Shown here one piece after another: positions 1 to 8,544 of a DNA stretch of 64,000 bases. This stretch comes from an uncultured Clostridia bacterium. Lineage in GTDB: Bacteria; Bacillota; Clostridia; Lachnospirales; Anaerotignaceae. Under the pieces are notes generated by a model that was not told where the DNA came from, ran no database searches, and saw nothing but the letters and a program-made list of their open reading frames with translations. Within the stretch, counting starts at the first letter, position 1; each line of letters begins with the position of its first letter. Location: the NCBI GenBank assembly GCA_944378105.1, contig CALWGC010000033.1:19032-83031 (forward strand). Direction: 5' to 3'. The position numbers were made by a program, and so were the translations under genes.

Positions 1-1
1 T

Positions 2-490
2 ATCGTCAGCCGCTATGAATTAAATGCTCGTACGATTTTTGGCGGAAAGGAAAATTATTTTGAAATTTTAAACGAAATCCAAGACCGGTCGGCCCTGGCG
101 CCTTGGCTGATGAAAACTTGTCTTTCCATCAGCGAAGAATTGTCCGACGAACGGCAGGATTCCACTGCCAATATGATTCGTTTGGCCAAGCAATTTATAC
201 AGGAAAATTATCCAAATAGCGCCCTTTCGCTGGAAACCATCTGTCAATACCTTCATATCAGTCCCACCTATTTTTCTACCGTCTTTAAACGGGAAGTGGG
301 AGAAAGCTACACCGGCTATTTGACCAGGGTGCGGATGGAACAGGCGGCGGTGCTGTTAAGTACCACCGAAGAAAAAACCTATGTCATTGCCAAGGAAGTG
401 GGCTATGAAGAACCCAATTATTTTGGATATGTATTCAAAAAAACTTACGGCGTCTCTCCCAATAAATACCGGGCAGGTGAGCGGAAGTGA
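2..490 (+). CDS. YesN-like AraC-type response regulator (3' part)
   Basis: The frame is open from the left edge of the window, so only the last 162 residues are visible. The final ~100 residues form an AraC/XylS double helix-turn-helix: a first helix pair around ETICQYLHISPTYFSTVFKR and a second that ends in the family signature EVGYEEPNYFGYVFKK..GVSPNKYR. A receiver domain is expected upstream but lies outside the window. It overlaps the sensor kinase by the ATG/stop, so the two are co-translated as a two-component pair. By family it is a DNA-binding activator of sugar-uptake genes; the mgl genes downstream are the likely target (inference). Confidence 0.9.
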   Translation: MVSRYELNARTIFGGKENYFEILNEIQDRSALAPWLMKTCLSISEELSDERQDSTANMIRLAKQFIQENYPNSALSLETICQYLHISPTYFSTVFKREVGESYTGYLTRVRMEQAAVLLSTTEEKTYVIAKEVGYEEPNYFGYVFKKTYGVSPNKYRAGERK

Positions 491-2283
491 AACAACAGTG
501 GCTTACCTGGTGGCGTGGCCTGTATGCCCGCATTACGTTGCGCCAGTTGATTTGGATTTCTTTTACGCTGACGTCGCTTTTGGGCGTGGGGCTTTTTGGG
601 TTGACCTTTTATGGCCGCTATTCCAGCCAGCTGCAAGAGACCATCATCGAAGAGAACAAAAACTTGATGGAGCAAGTGGCCAATACTTGTTCCAGTTATG
701 TCCATCGGATGATTAAAGTGTCGGATTCCCTTTATTACACCTCCATTCGGCGATCCGATGTGGACCAAGCCATGCTCAATGCCTCCTTTCAGTTATTATA
801 TGATACCAATAAGGACGAGATTGAAAGCATTGCGCTTTTTTCCATCCAAGGCGACCTGTTGGCCTCGGCCCCGGCGGCAACATTGCGCGATGGCTTTGAA
901 GCCAGACAGGAGCTTTGGTTTCGGGCGGCCTTGGCCCAGAGGGAAAACTTGCTGTTTTCTCCTTTACAAGTGTCCAATGCCTTTGCCAGCCAAGGCGGCA
1001 GCTATACCTGGGTGGTACCCATGAGCCGGGTGGTGCAGCTACAGACAGAAAACGGCCAACAGGCGGGCATTTTGTTGATTCAACTGCGCCACAGTGCGCT
1101 ACAAGACATTTTTTCTAATGTATTGCTGGGCGAGGACGCTTATGTCTATTTGATCGACCGCAATGGCACCATTTTATACCATCCCCTCCAACAGTTATTG
1201 GCCAGCGGCAAAGTACAGGAAAATAACCAAGAAGCCGCCTCCTATGGGGACGGCAACTGGGAAGAAGTGTTCCAGGGCCAAAAACGGGACGTGTTGGTGA
1301 AATCCATTGGTTATACGGGATGGAAAATTGTGGGGGTTATTCCGCAAAATGACATCAGCTTGACGGCCATCAAAAGCGTTTTGTTTGCGGTGTTTTTGGG
1401 GCTCTTTTTCCTGACGGCCCTGGCGTTGTTTTATAGTTTGATTTCCCGCCGGGTGACGGAGCCTTTGCTGCATTTGGAGGCAGAGGTGAAGGAGTTAGAA
1501 GAGGGGAAATGGGATACGCAAGTGGCCGTGGAAGGCTTTGCCGAGGTGCGCCATTTGGGCAGCGCCCTCAATCAGTTGGTGCAATATATCCGGCGTCTTT
1601 TGGCCGATATTGTCCAAGAACACGAAGCCAAGCGGCGCAGCGAGATTTTGGTGCTGCAAAACCAAATCAATCCCCATTTTTTGTATAACACACTGGATAT
1701 CATTGTGTGGATGATTGAAAACGAGAAAAAAACAGAAGCCGTGCGGGTGGTGACGGCCTTGGCCCGGTTTTTCCGCATCAGTTTGTCCAAGGGGAAAAAC
1801 ATCATTCGGGTGCGCGAAGAGGTGGAACACGTCCGCAGTTATTTGACCATACAGGAAATGCGATATAAAAACAAGTTTCAATACCGGTTTGAAGTGGCAG
1901 AAGAAGCGTTGGATTTGGGGGTGCCGAAACTGGTGCTTCAGCCTTTGGTGGAAAACGCCATTTACCATGCCATGGAATTTATGGACGGCGATGGAGAAAT
2001 TTTGGTGCGGGGCCATGTGGAAGGGCAGACGCTGGTGCTGGCGGTGGAAGATAACGGCTGCGGCATGACGCCGGAGGTAACCCAGGCGCTTTTGGCCGGC
2101 AGCATCCAGTCCAAAAAAGGCAGCGGCGTTGGTGTGAAAAATGTGCAGGAGCGGTTACAGATGCTCTTTGGCAAAGAATATGGCCTTTTTATCCAATCGG
2201 AATTGGACGAAGGCACGGTGGTAGAAATGCGCCTGCCGGCGCTTTCTTATGAAGTGTTGGCCAAAAGGGAGGGAGAACGATGA
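487..2283 (+). CDS. YesM-like sensor histidine kinase
   Basis: This 598-residue membrane kinase phosphorylates the YesN-type partner just upstream. Visible parts in order: a membrane segment at ~18-40, an extracytoplasmic Cache-like sensor at ~40-290, a second membrane segment at ~297-318, a HAMP linker, the His_kinase phosphorylation motif NQINPHFLYNTLD near 391, and an HATPase domain with VENAIYHA (N box), EDNGCGM and GSGVGVKNVQERL. These are diagnostic of the LytS/YesM class. The start overlaps the previous gene and the stop overlaps the next (ATGA), giving a tightly coupled sensor-regulator-binding-protein operon. The ligand is not readable from sequence; hexose is inferred from context. 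Confidence 0.93.
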   Translation: MKQQWLTWWRGLYARITLRQLIWISFTLTSLLGVGLFGLTFYGRYSSQLQETIIEENKNLMEQVANTCSSYVHRMIKVSDSLYYTSIRRSDVDQAMLNASFQLLYDTNKDEIESIALFSIQGDLLASAPAATLRDGFEARQELWFRAALAQRENLLFSPLQVSNAFASQGGSYTWVVPMSRVVQLQTENGQQAGILLIQLRHSALQDIFSNVLLGEDAYVYLIDRNGTILYHPLQQLLASGKVQENNQEAASYGDGNWEEVFQGQKRDVLVKSIGYTGWKIVGVIPQNDISLTAIKSVLFAVFLGLFFLTALALFYSLISRRVTEPLLHLEAEVKELEEGKWDTQVAVEGFAEVRHLGSALNQLVQYIRRLLADIVQEHEAKRRSEILVLQNQINPHFLYNTLDIIVWMIENEKKTEAVRVVTALARFFRISLSKGKNIIRVREEVEHVRSYLTIQEMRYKNKFQYRFEVAEEALDLGVPKLVLQPLVENAIYHAMEFMDGDGEILVRGHVEGQTLVLAVEDNGCGMTPEVTQALLAGSIQSKKGSGVGVKNVQERLQMLFGKEYGLFIQSELDEGTVVEMRLPALSYEVLAKREGER

Positions 2284-3221
2284 GAAAACGTCTCTTTCAG
2301 ATTGCCTGGGGCCTTTGCCTGGTGCTGCTGTTTTTGTTGGCCGGCACCGATTGGATCATCAAAGAAGAAAAAAAGCCGGTCTATCAGGTTTCAGTGCTGT
2401 TAGAAAGCACCACCACCAACGGCTGGACCCAGTTTCAGCAGGGGATGGACCTGGCGGCAAGGCAATATAATTTGGATGTCAGTTATGTGACCATCTTTGA
2501 TGCCCAGGAGGCAGAAGAACAGATGACGCTGTTGCGGCGGGAGATGGATAACGGTGCGGAAGGCATTGTGCTGACGACGCAAAACGAGTGGCTTTTGACC
2601 CATTTGGTGGGAGAGGCCGACTCCGATGTGCAGGTGGTAAGCTTTGGCAATCAGGTGGATTCTCCCCGCCTCAAAGCCACCATTCAGCCCAATTGGTCCA
2701 CCGTAGGCCGCAGTTTATCTGCCTCCGTCATCAGCCAGCAGGGCACCCAAAAGCAGATTGATTTTATTTATACCAAAGCCCATCAAGTTTCGACGGAATT
2801 GGTGGCCAATCGTTTGGAAGAAATCTTTACAGGCGCAGGCATGTCCTTTCAGCGCATTCGTCTCAATCAAACCAACGAAGCCCAGGCCTTGATGCAGGGG
2901 TTGGCCCAGGAAGGGGGCCATGTGGTGATTACCACGGAGTTGGAACTGCTGGAAAGCTGTGGTCAATATGGCTCGGCTGATGTGCCGTTATACGGCCTGG
3001 GTTGGAGCGACCGGGTTTGGCAGTTATTGGAGCAAGGAAACATCACCGGTGTGGTGGTGACAGACGGGTTTACCGGCGGATTTCAGACGGGAGAGTGGCT
3101 GTATCAGCTGCTGTCTGGACAGACGATTCAAGAGGCGCGCAAGGCGTTGCCTTTTGTGATGGTGACAAAAGAAACGCTTTATCAAGACCAGGTGGCGCAA
3201 CTGTTGTTCCCCATCACCTAA
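2280..3221 (+). CDS. Membrane-anchored periplasmic-binding-protein-like sensor
   Basis: 313 residues. An N-terminal hydrophobic segment (~7-23) has no lipobox cysteine, so it probably acts as a membrane anchor. The rest looks like a type 1 sugar-binding fold (LacI/RbsB-like), beginning with YQVSVLLESTTTNGWTQFQQ and containing GAEGIVLTTQ and a C-terminal GVVVTDGFTGGFQTGEW. It is more divergent than the two binding proteins that follow. It starts inside the kinase stop codon, which ties it to the two-component system more than to transport. Known XylFII-LytS systems use an anchored binding protein as the kinase co-sensor, and the same role is inferred here. An ordinary solute-binding protein remains possible. 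Confidence 0.75.
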   Translation: MRKRLFQIAWGLCLVLLFLLAGTDWIIKEEKKPVYQVSVLLESTTTNGWTQFQQGMDLAARQYNLDVSYVTIFDAQEAEEQMTLLRREMDNGAEGIVLTTQNEWLLTHLVGEADSDVQVVSFGNQVDSPRLKATIQPNWSTVGRSLSASVISQQGTQKQIDFIYTKAHQVSTELVANRLEEIFTGAGMSFQRIRLNQTNEAQALMQGLAQEGGHVVITTELELLESCGQYGSADVPLYGLGWSDRVWQLLEQGNITGVVVTDGFTGGFQTGEWLYQLLSGQTIQEARKALPFVMVTKETLYQDQVAQLLFPIT

Positions 3222-3243
3222 TGAAACAGAAAGGCGGTGTCGG

Positions 3244-4245
3244 ATGAAAAAAAAGTGGGGTATTCTTTTTGTGTTGTTTTTGGGCCTGGCGGCCCTGTGG
3301 GGCGCTGTTTCCAAAAGCCAAGGCCAGGTGGAACAAACCAATTTGAAAATTGGTGTCATTACCTATAAAAGCAATGACACCTTTGTGGAAAGTATTGTAA
3401 CGGCCATGGAGCAAAAGGCCAGACAGATGGAGCAGGAGACGGGGATTCGGATTACTTTAGACCTTTCTTCGGCCCAGGAGAGCCAGCGCACCCAAAACAG
3501 CCAGGTGGAGCGCTATCTCTCTTTGGGGTATGACGTCATCTGTGTCAATTTGGTGGACCGGACGGACGCCAACACGGTGGTGGATTTGGCCACCAGCGCC
3601 CAAGTGCCTGTGATCTTTTTCAACCGGGAACCGGTGAAGGAAGATTTGACACGTTCCGATGCCATTTATTATGTGGGCACCCGGGCGGAAGAAACGGGCC
3701 GGGCCCAAGGGGAACTGGCGGCAGAGGCGTTTTTGGATGGCAGAATTGAGGACAAAAACCAAGACGGCATACTGCAATATGTGATGCTGGAAGGGGAGAT
3801 GGGCCATCAAGATGCCATCATCCGCACAGAAGAATCGGTCCAGGTGTTAAAAGAAAGCGGCATTGCAACCCAGTTATTGGCTTCGGCCGTGGGCAACTGG
3901 GAACGCAGCCAAGGGGCGGCGTTGATGGAGCAATGGCTCAATCAACAACTGCCCATCGAGCTGGTGTTAAGCAACAACGACGATATGGCCCTGGGGGCCT
4001 TGGATGCCTTACAAAAGGCCGATGTCACGGCGCCGGTCATTGGCATTGACGGCACAGAAGAAGGAAAAGAAGCCGTCGAAGACGGCGGATTACTGGCCAC
4101 GGTGGACTGTAACGGCCAGGCCCAGGGGGAAGCCATCTTTTCCCTGGCCGCAGCCTTGGCCCAAGGCGAAGCCATCCCGTCCCAGTGGGAGGTGGAAGAG
4201 GACCATTATCTCTGGGTTTCCATCGACAAAATGACTGACGAATAG
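3244..4245 (+). CDS. MglB-like sugar-binding protein, anchored or secreted
   Basis: 333 residues with an N-terminal hydrophobic stretch (~5-20) but no lipobox. It resembles the downstream MglB along its whole length: IGVITYKSNDTFV, VNLVDRTDANTVVD, VIFFNREPV, and an EF-hand-like calcium loop DKNQDGILQYV like that of galactose/glucose-binding proteins. A start at 3244 follows a GGCGGTGTCGG stretch 23 bp after the previous stop. A second MglB homologue without a lipid anchor, placed with YesMN rather than beside the ABC genes, may be a receptor for the sensor or an auxiliary binding protein. Substrate galactose/glucose is inferred from similarity to MglB. Confidence 0.82.
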   Translation: MKKKWGILFVLFLGLAALWGAVSKSQGQVEQTNLKIGVITYKSNDTFVESIVTAMEQKARQMEQETGIRITLDLSSAQESQRTQNSQVERYLSLGYDVICVNLVDRTDANTVVDLATSAQVPVIFFNREPVKEDLTRSDAIYYVGTRAEETGRAQGELAAEAFLDGRIEDKNQDGILQYVMLEGEMGHQDAIIRTEESVQVLKESGIATQLLASAVGNWERSQGAALMEQWLNQQLPIELVLSNNDDMALGALDALQKADVTAPVIGIDGTEEGKEAVEDGGLLATVDCNGQAQGEAIFSLAAALAQGEAIPSQWEVEEDHYLWVSIDKMTDE

Positions 4246-4363
4246 TGCAAAATGTATGTTTTTGTCGAAAAATTACAGTGAATATGTACAAAAAGCTGAA
4301 AAAACCGTAAAAAATCAAGGGTTAAGGCTAAAATTTCTTCTGTTCTTTCTTTGGGGACAGGCT

Positions 4364-4369
4364 TATAAT
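4364..4369 (+). promoter_or_regulatory. Putative -10 box upstream of mglB
   Basis: A TATAAT hexamer lies about 85 bp before the mglB start in a 207-bp gap. No good -35 sits 17 bp upstream, which fits an activator-dependent promoter (YesN is the obvious candidate). Assignment is tentative. Confidence 0.4.
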
Positions 4370-4452
4370 GAAAAAGTCAAGATCATTTGGGCTGTTTGCA
4401 GGCACAGAGGGAGTGCGGCAAACAACCGTTACCACAAGGGAGGAATAAACAA

Positions 4453-5529
4453 ATGAAAAAGAAACTTTTTGCACTGGTATTGTCTGGCCTGATGGTATTT
4501 TCTTTGGCCGCTTGCTCTTCCAGCTCTTCTGAAGGCACCACAGAAGAAGCAGCAACCGGCGAAGAAACCACCGCAGCCGAAGGCGAAGAAGGCGCTACGG
4601 CCGAAGGCGAAGTGCCTGACGTGGGCGTTTTGATTTACAAATACGACGATACCTACATCTCCACCGTGCGCAATGCTTTGGAAGCCGCTTTGGATGGCAA
4701 AGCCAATGTCAGCATGCAAGACGGCAAAGGCGATCAGGCTACCCAGAACGACCAGCTGGACGTTATGATCTCCAAAGGCGTGGATGTACTGTGTGTCAAC
4801 ATGGTAGACGCACAGGCTGCTTCTGGCGTAGTGGAAAAAGCAAAAGCTGCCGACATTCCAGTGGTATTCTTCAACAGAGAACCAGCCACCGATGTCATCG
4901 CTTCCTATGATAAAGCCATCTTCATCGGTACCAATGCAGCCGATGCCGGCAAAATGCAGGGCGACATCATCACGGACTTGTTCACCGAACATCCAGAATA
5001 TGACTTGAACGGCGACGGCAAAGTACAGTACGTCATGTTCCAGGGCGAACCAGATAACCCAGAAGCCATTGCTAGAACCCAGTACAGCGTAGAACAGGCT
5101 GTAGCAAACGGCACCGAAATGGAACAAGTAGGCGAAACCCAGGTTTGCAACTGGGATACGGAACAGGCACAGAAAGCCATGGAAGCAATCCTGGCTGCCA
5201 ACGAAGGCAAAATCGAATTGGTTATCGCCAACAATGACGGTATGGCCATCGGCTGTATCGCAGCTTTGAGCAACATTGGCTACAACGTAGAAGGCGGCGA
5301 CAAATTTATCCCAGTCATCGGCGTTGACGCTACCGATGCAGCAAAAGATGCCATTGCAAAAGGCACCATGAGCGCAACCGTATTGCAAGACGGTGAAGCA
5401 ATGGGCCAGGCTGTGGCTGCTGTTGCACTGAATGCTGCTTCCGGCGTTGATTTCTTGGAAGGCACCGAATTGACCTTGGATGACACCGGCGTTGCCGTGC
5501 GTATTCCTTACGCTCCTTACACCAAATAA
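4453..5529 (+). CDS. mglB: Galactose/methyl-galactoside ABC transporter binding lipoprotein MglB
   Basis: 358-residue lipoprotein that captures galactose/glucose outside the membrane for MglA/MglC. The start at 4453 is preceded by AGGGAGGAAT; the signal peptide ends in a lipobox (LAAC) and is followed by a long acidic, low-complexity tether. The binding fold shows YKYDDTYISTVRNAL, VNMVDAQAASGV, VVFFNREPAT, a calcium loop DLNGDGKVQYV and IANNDGMAIG, matching the galactose/glucose-binding family. It leads the mglBAC order. The gene uses many more GAA/GCA/CCA codons than its neighbours, as expected for a highly expressed gene. Confidence 0.95.
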   Translation: MKKKLFALVLSGLMVFSLAACSSSSSEGTTEEAATGEETTAAEGEEGATAEGEVPDVGVLIYKYDDTYISTVRNALEAALDGKANVSMQDGKGDQATQNDQLDVMISKGVDVLCVNMVDAQAASGVVEKAKAADIPVVFFNREPATDVIASYDKAIFIGTNAADAGKMQGDIITDLFTEHPEYDLNGDGKVQYVMFQGEPDNPEAIARTQYSVEQAVANGTEMEQVGETQVCNWDTEQAQKAMEAILAANEGKIELVIANNDGMAIGCIAALSNIGYNVEGGDKFIPVIGVDATDAAKDAIAKGTMSATVLQDGEAMGQAVAAVALNAASGVDFLEGTELTLDDTGVAVRIPYAPYTK

Positions 5530-5550
5530 AAATCGTTAGCGAAAAAGCAG

Positions 5551-5580
5551 ATCGCACAGCGGAATATTCTGCTGTGCGAT
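5551..5580 (+). terminator. Perfect stem-loop between mglB and mglA
   Basis: A 10-bp perfect stem ATCGCACAGC / GCTGTGCGAT with a 10-nt loop, followed by only a weak T-rich stretch (TTGTCATTATT). It probably acts as a partial terminator or 3' RNA stabiliser that lets mglB outnumber mglAC, a common arrangement in binding-protein operons. Confidence 0.75.
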
Positions 5581-5613
5581 TTGTCATTATTAGGAAGTGT
5601 GGTGTTTCAATCA

Positions 5614-7155
5614 ATGGCAGAAAGCAGTGTAATGATGGAAAAAACGGAAGCCGCTGCTGCTTCCCCATATGTGTTGGAAATGACAGGCATTGAAAAGCAA
5701 TTTCCCGGGGTAAAGGCCCTCGACGGTGCACAGCTTCGCTTGCGTCCTGGTACGGTGCATGCGCTGATGGGCGAAAATGGTGCAGGGAAATCGACGCTGA
5801 TGAAATGTCTTTTTGGCATTTATAAAGCCGATGCCGGCTCGATTTTGATTGACGGAAAAGAAACCCGGTTTACAGGGCCCAAAAACGCCATGGATAACGG
5901 CGTGGCCATGGTGCATCAAGAATTGAACCAGGTATTAAAACGTAGTGTAATGGAAAATATTTGGCTGGGCCGTTTCCCAAAAAAGATGGGTTTGGTCAGC
6001 CACAGTGAAATGTATCAAAAGACAAAAGAAGTTTTCGACGAACTGGATATTCCAGTGGACCCGAAAATGATGATTGGCAAACTTAGTGTTTCTCAGCGGC
6101 AGATGGTGGAAATTGCCAAAGCCGTTTCTTACAATGCAAAAATCCTGGTGTTGGACGAACCAACCTCCTCTTTGACCCAGGAAGAAGTAGAGCATCTTTT
6201 CGTTATCATCAATAAGTTAAGAGACCGTGGCGTGGCCATGGTGTATATCAGTCATAAGATGGAAGAAATCCTTCGTATTTCCGACGAAGTTACCATAATG
6301 CGTGATGGTCAGTGGGTTGCAACGGAGCATGCCGATCATCTGACCACAGATAAAATCATTAAACTGATGGTAGGCCGTGATTTGACCGACCGTTTCCCAC
6401 CAAAAACCAACAAGCCTGGCGATGTGATTTTGGAAGTCAAAAACTTGACGGGGAAATATATGCCAAGCTGTATCGATGTCAGCTTTAATTTGCATCGAGG
6501 CGAAATTTTGGGCGTGGCTGGCCTGGTGGGTAGCCGCCGGACGGAATTATTGGAAACCATTTTTGGCATTGCCCATCACCAAAGCGGCGAAGTGCTCAAA
6601 GAAGGTAAGCCCGTCATCAACAAAGATAGCCGAAAAGCCATCGAAAACGGCTTTGCCATGTTGACAGAAGAGCGTCGGGCCACCGGTATTTTTGGCGGCA
6701 TGAGTATTTTGTTTAACTCTGTTATTGCAAACATCGGTAACTATCGGAATTTCGGCTTTTTCCTGTCCAATAAAAAAATGGCCGGCGACACAAAATGGGT
6801 CATCGACAGCATGCGCGTAAAAACACCATCGCAAAAAACCCATATCCGTACCCTCTCTGGCGGCAATCAGCAAAAAGTCATTTTAGGGCGCTGGCTGCTG
6901 ACCAAACCGGATATTTTGTTGCTGGATGAACCAACCCGCGGCATCGACGTGGGGGCCAAGTATGAAATCTATCAGTTGATCATCGATTTGGCCAATGAAG
7001 GCAAAAGTGTGATTGTGGTATCTTCGGAAATGCCAGAACTGTTGGGCATCACCGACCGGATTATGGTTATGAGTAACGGCTATCTTTCCGGTATTCTCGA
7101 TACGAAAGATGCAACACAAGAAGAAATTATGCGCCTGGCTGCGCTGCATATTTAG
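5614..7155 (+). CDS. mglA: Galactose/methyl-galactoside ABC transporter ATPase MglA
   Basis: Duplicated ABC ATPase that powers galactose import with MglC. The first half has Walker [10 protein letters not shown], signature [14 protein letters not shown] and Walker [13 protein letters not shown]. The second half has the degenerate A site typical of sugar importers (GLVGSRRTE), [15 protein letters not shown] and [18 protein letters not shown]. Length is 513 residues from ATG 5614. The start is uncertain: TTG 5581 and GTG 5599/5602 are in frame, and the AGGAAG at 5592 suits GTG 5602 better than ATG 5614. Identity with enteric MglA is obvious (e.g. [20 protein letters not shown]). Confidence 0.95.
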   Translation: MAESSVMMEKTEAAAASPYVLEMTGIEKQFPGVKALDGAQLRLRPGTVHALMGENGAGKSTLMKCLFGIYKADAGSILIDGKETRFTGPKNAMDNGVAMVHQELNQVLKRSVMENIWLGRFPKKMGLVSHSEMYQKTKEVFDELDIPVDPKMMIGKLSVSQRQMVEIAKAVSYNAKILVLDEPTSSLTQEEVEHLFVIINKLRDRGVAMVYISHKMEEILRISDEVTIMRDGQWVATEHADHLTTDKIIKLMVGRDLTDRFPPKTNKPGDVILEVKNLTGKYMPSCIDVSFNLHRGEILGVAGLVGSRRTELLETIFGIAHHQSGEVLKEGKPVINKDSRKAIENGFAMLTEERRATGIFGGMSILFNSVIANIGNYRNFGFFLSNKKMAGDTKWVIDSMRVKTPSQKTHIRTLSGGNQQKVILGRWLLTKPDILLLDEPTRGIDVGAKYEIYQLIIDLANEGKSVIVVSSEMPELLGITDRIMVMSNGYLSGILDTKDATQEEIMRLAALHI

Positions 7156-7175
7156 GTCATTGGAGGGGTTTTACT

Positions 7176-8192
7176 ATGGATAAAGCAAAATTGGGTGGCA
7201 AGACCTGGCAGGAGTTTGTGCTGGATTATGCCTTGTACTTCATTTTAGGGATTATGATTATCGGTGTGGTGATTGCAGACCGCACGTTCTTAAGTTTTGA
7301 TAATATGTGGAAAATTTTGGCCCAGGCTTCTACCCGTGGCATCTTGGCGCTGGGTGTGGCTGGTATGATTGTGTTGGCCGGGACCGACCTTTCGGCCGGA
7401 CGTATTTTGGGCTGTGGCGCCGCCATTTCGGCATCGCTTTTGCAGAGTGTAACATACGCCTCCAGAATGTATCCACAGATTACAGAACCAATGAATATGT
7501 TTATCCCATTGATTCTTTCCATCGTGGTTTGTACCATTTTCTGTTTGCTCAATGGGTTTGGTGTGGCCTATTTGCATATGCACGCCTTCATCATTTCTTT
7601 GGGTACCCAGTTGATTTCTTATGGTGCACTGTGTCTGTATATCGATAGCCAGCCAAACGGCGCACAGCCTTTGGCCAGCTTGGAATCGAAATACATCGAT
7701 TTGGTCAACGGCAGCTGGCTTGGGCCGGTGCCAAACTTGGTGATTTTCCTTATCATCTGCTCCATTGTGATGTGGATTGTTTGGAATAAAACCACATTGG
7801 GCAAAAATATGTTTGCCATTGGCGGTAACCCAGAAGCCGCTTCTGTTTCCGGCGTTAACGTAGCAAGAAACATCATGGGCGTGTATTTGGTAGCCGGTAT
7901 TTTGTACGGGATTGCTGCTTTCTTGGAAGCAGGCCGTGTGCAGTCGGTAACTACATCCACCGGTTTGAACTATGACCTGGATGCCATCAGCGGTTGCGTC
8001 ATCGGCGGCGTCAGCTTCTCCGGCGGTGTCGGCACCATCCCTGGCGTACTGATTGGTGTAATCATTTTGCAGGTAATCAACTATAGCTTGTATTATCTGG
8101 GTGTGAATGCCTACTTACAGTATATTATCAAAGGTTTGATTATTATTCTTGCCGTGGCCATCGACGTAAGAAAATATATCGCCAAGAAATAA
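7176..8192 (+). CDS. mglC: Galactose/methyl-galactoside ABC transporter permease MglC
   Basis: 338-residue polytopic membrane protein of the ribose/galactose permease family, with multiple hydrophobic segments, GMIVLAGTDLSAGRILG, and the conserved GGNPEAASVSGVNV loop that contacts the ATPase. A TTGGAGGGG ribosome site precedes the ATG, 20 bp after mglA. It completes the mglBAC importer and is followed by a strong terminator, so the transport operon ends here. Confidence 0.95.
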   Translation: MDKAKLGGKTWQEFVLDYALYFILGIMIIGVVIADRTFLSFDNMWKILAQASTRGILALGVAGMIVLAGTDLSAGRILGCGAAISASLLQSVTYASRMYPQITEPMNMFIPLILSIVVCTIFCLLNGFGVAYLHMHAFIISLGTQLISYGALCLYIDSQPNGAQPLASLESKYIDLVNGSWLGPVPNLVIFLIICSIVMWIVWNKTTLGKNMFAIGGNPEAASVSGVNVARNIMGVYLVAGILYGIAAFLEAGRVQSVTTSTGLNYDLDAISGCVIGGVSFSGGVGTIPGVLIGVIILQVINYSLYYLGVNAYLQYIIKGLIIILAVAIDVRKYIAKK

Positions 8193-8213
8193 GCAGTTGG
8201 AAAACTGTACTCT

Positions 8214-8244
8214 ATCCCCCGGGTATCGCCATTCGGGGGATTTT
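8214..8244 (+). terminator. Rho-independent terminator after mglC
   Basis: ATCCCCCG pairs with CGGGGGAT around a 12-nt loop and is followed by TTTTG. It separates the mgl operon from the gal operon. Confidence 0.85.
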
Positions 8245-8282
8245 GTGTTAGACTGAAGAAAACGAAAAAAGGGAGTCGTTGC

Positions 8283-8531
8283 ATGGAAGAAAAAGTGACG
8301 GGGCCAGAAGTGCAAACCATAGAAGAAAAAGAGGCCCAACTGGCCCAAAAGGAAGCAGAATTAAAAGAGAGAGAACAGAAACTGAGCATACTGGAAGCAG
8401 CAGTAACCGGAGCAAAATATAATCTGTATGACAGAATCAAAGTTTCGGTGCGCACCATGGACATTTTTATTGCTGTGGTGGCGGTAGCGTTGGTGGTGGC
8501 TATCATTGCCGCTGTGATAACGAGAGGATAA
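8283..8531 (+). CDS. Small coiled-coil membrane protein, unknown
   Basis: 82 residues. The first ~45 are strongly charged heptad-like sequence (EEKEAQLAQKEAELKEREQK), predicted coiled coil, and the last ~25 form one hydrophobic segment (DIFIAVVAVALVVAIIAAVI) ending TRG. The layout is that of a tail-anchored protein with its coiled coil in the cytoplasm. A GGGAG site lies before the ATG and the gene ends 13 bp before galK, so it is probably the first gene of the gal operon. No family recognised; a role in the galactose pathway is not implied by sequence. Confidence 0.75.
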   Translation: MEEKVTGPEVQTIEEKEAQLAQKEAELKEREQKLSILEAAVTGAKYNLYDRIKVSVRTMDIFIAVVAVALVVAIIAAVITRG

Positions 8532-8544
8532 GAGGGGGGACAAC

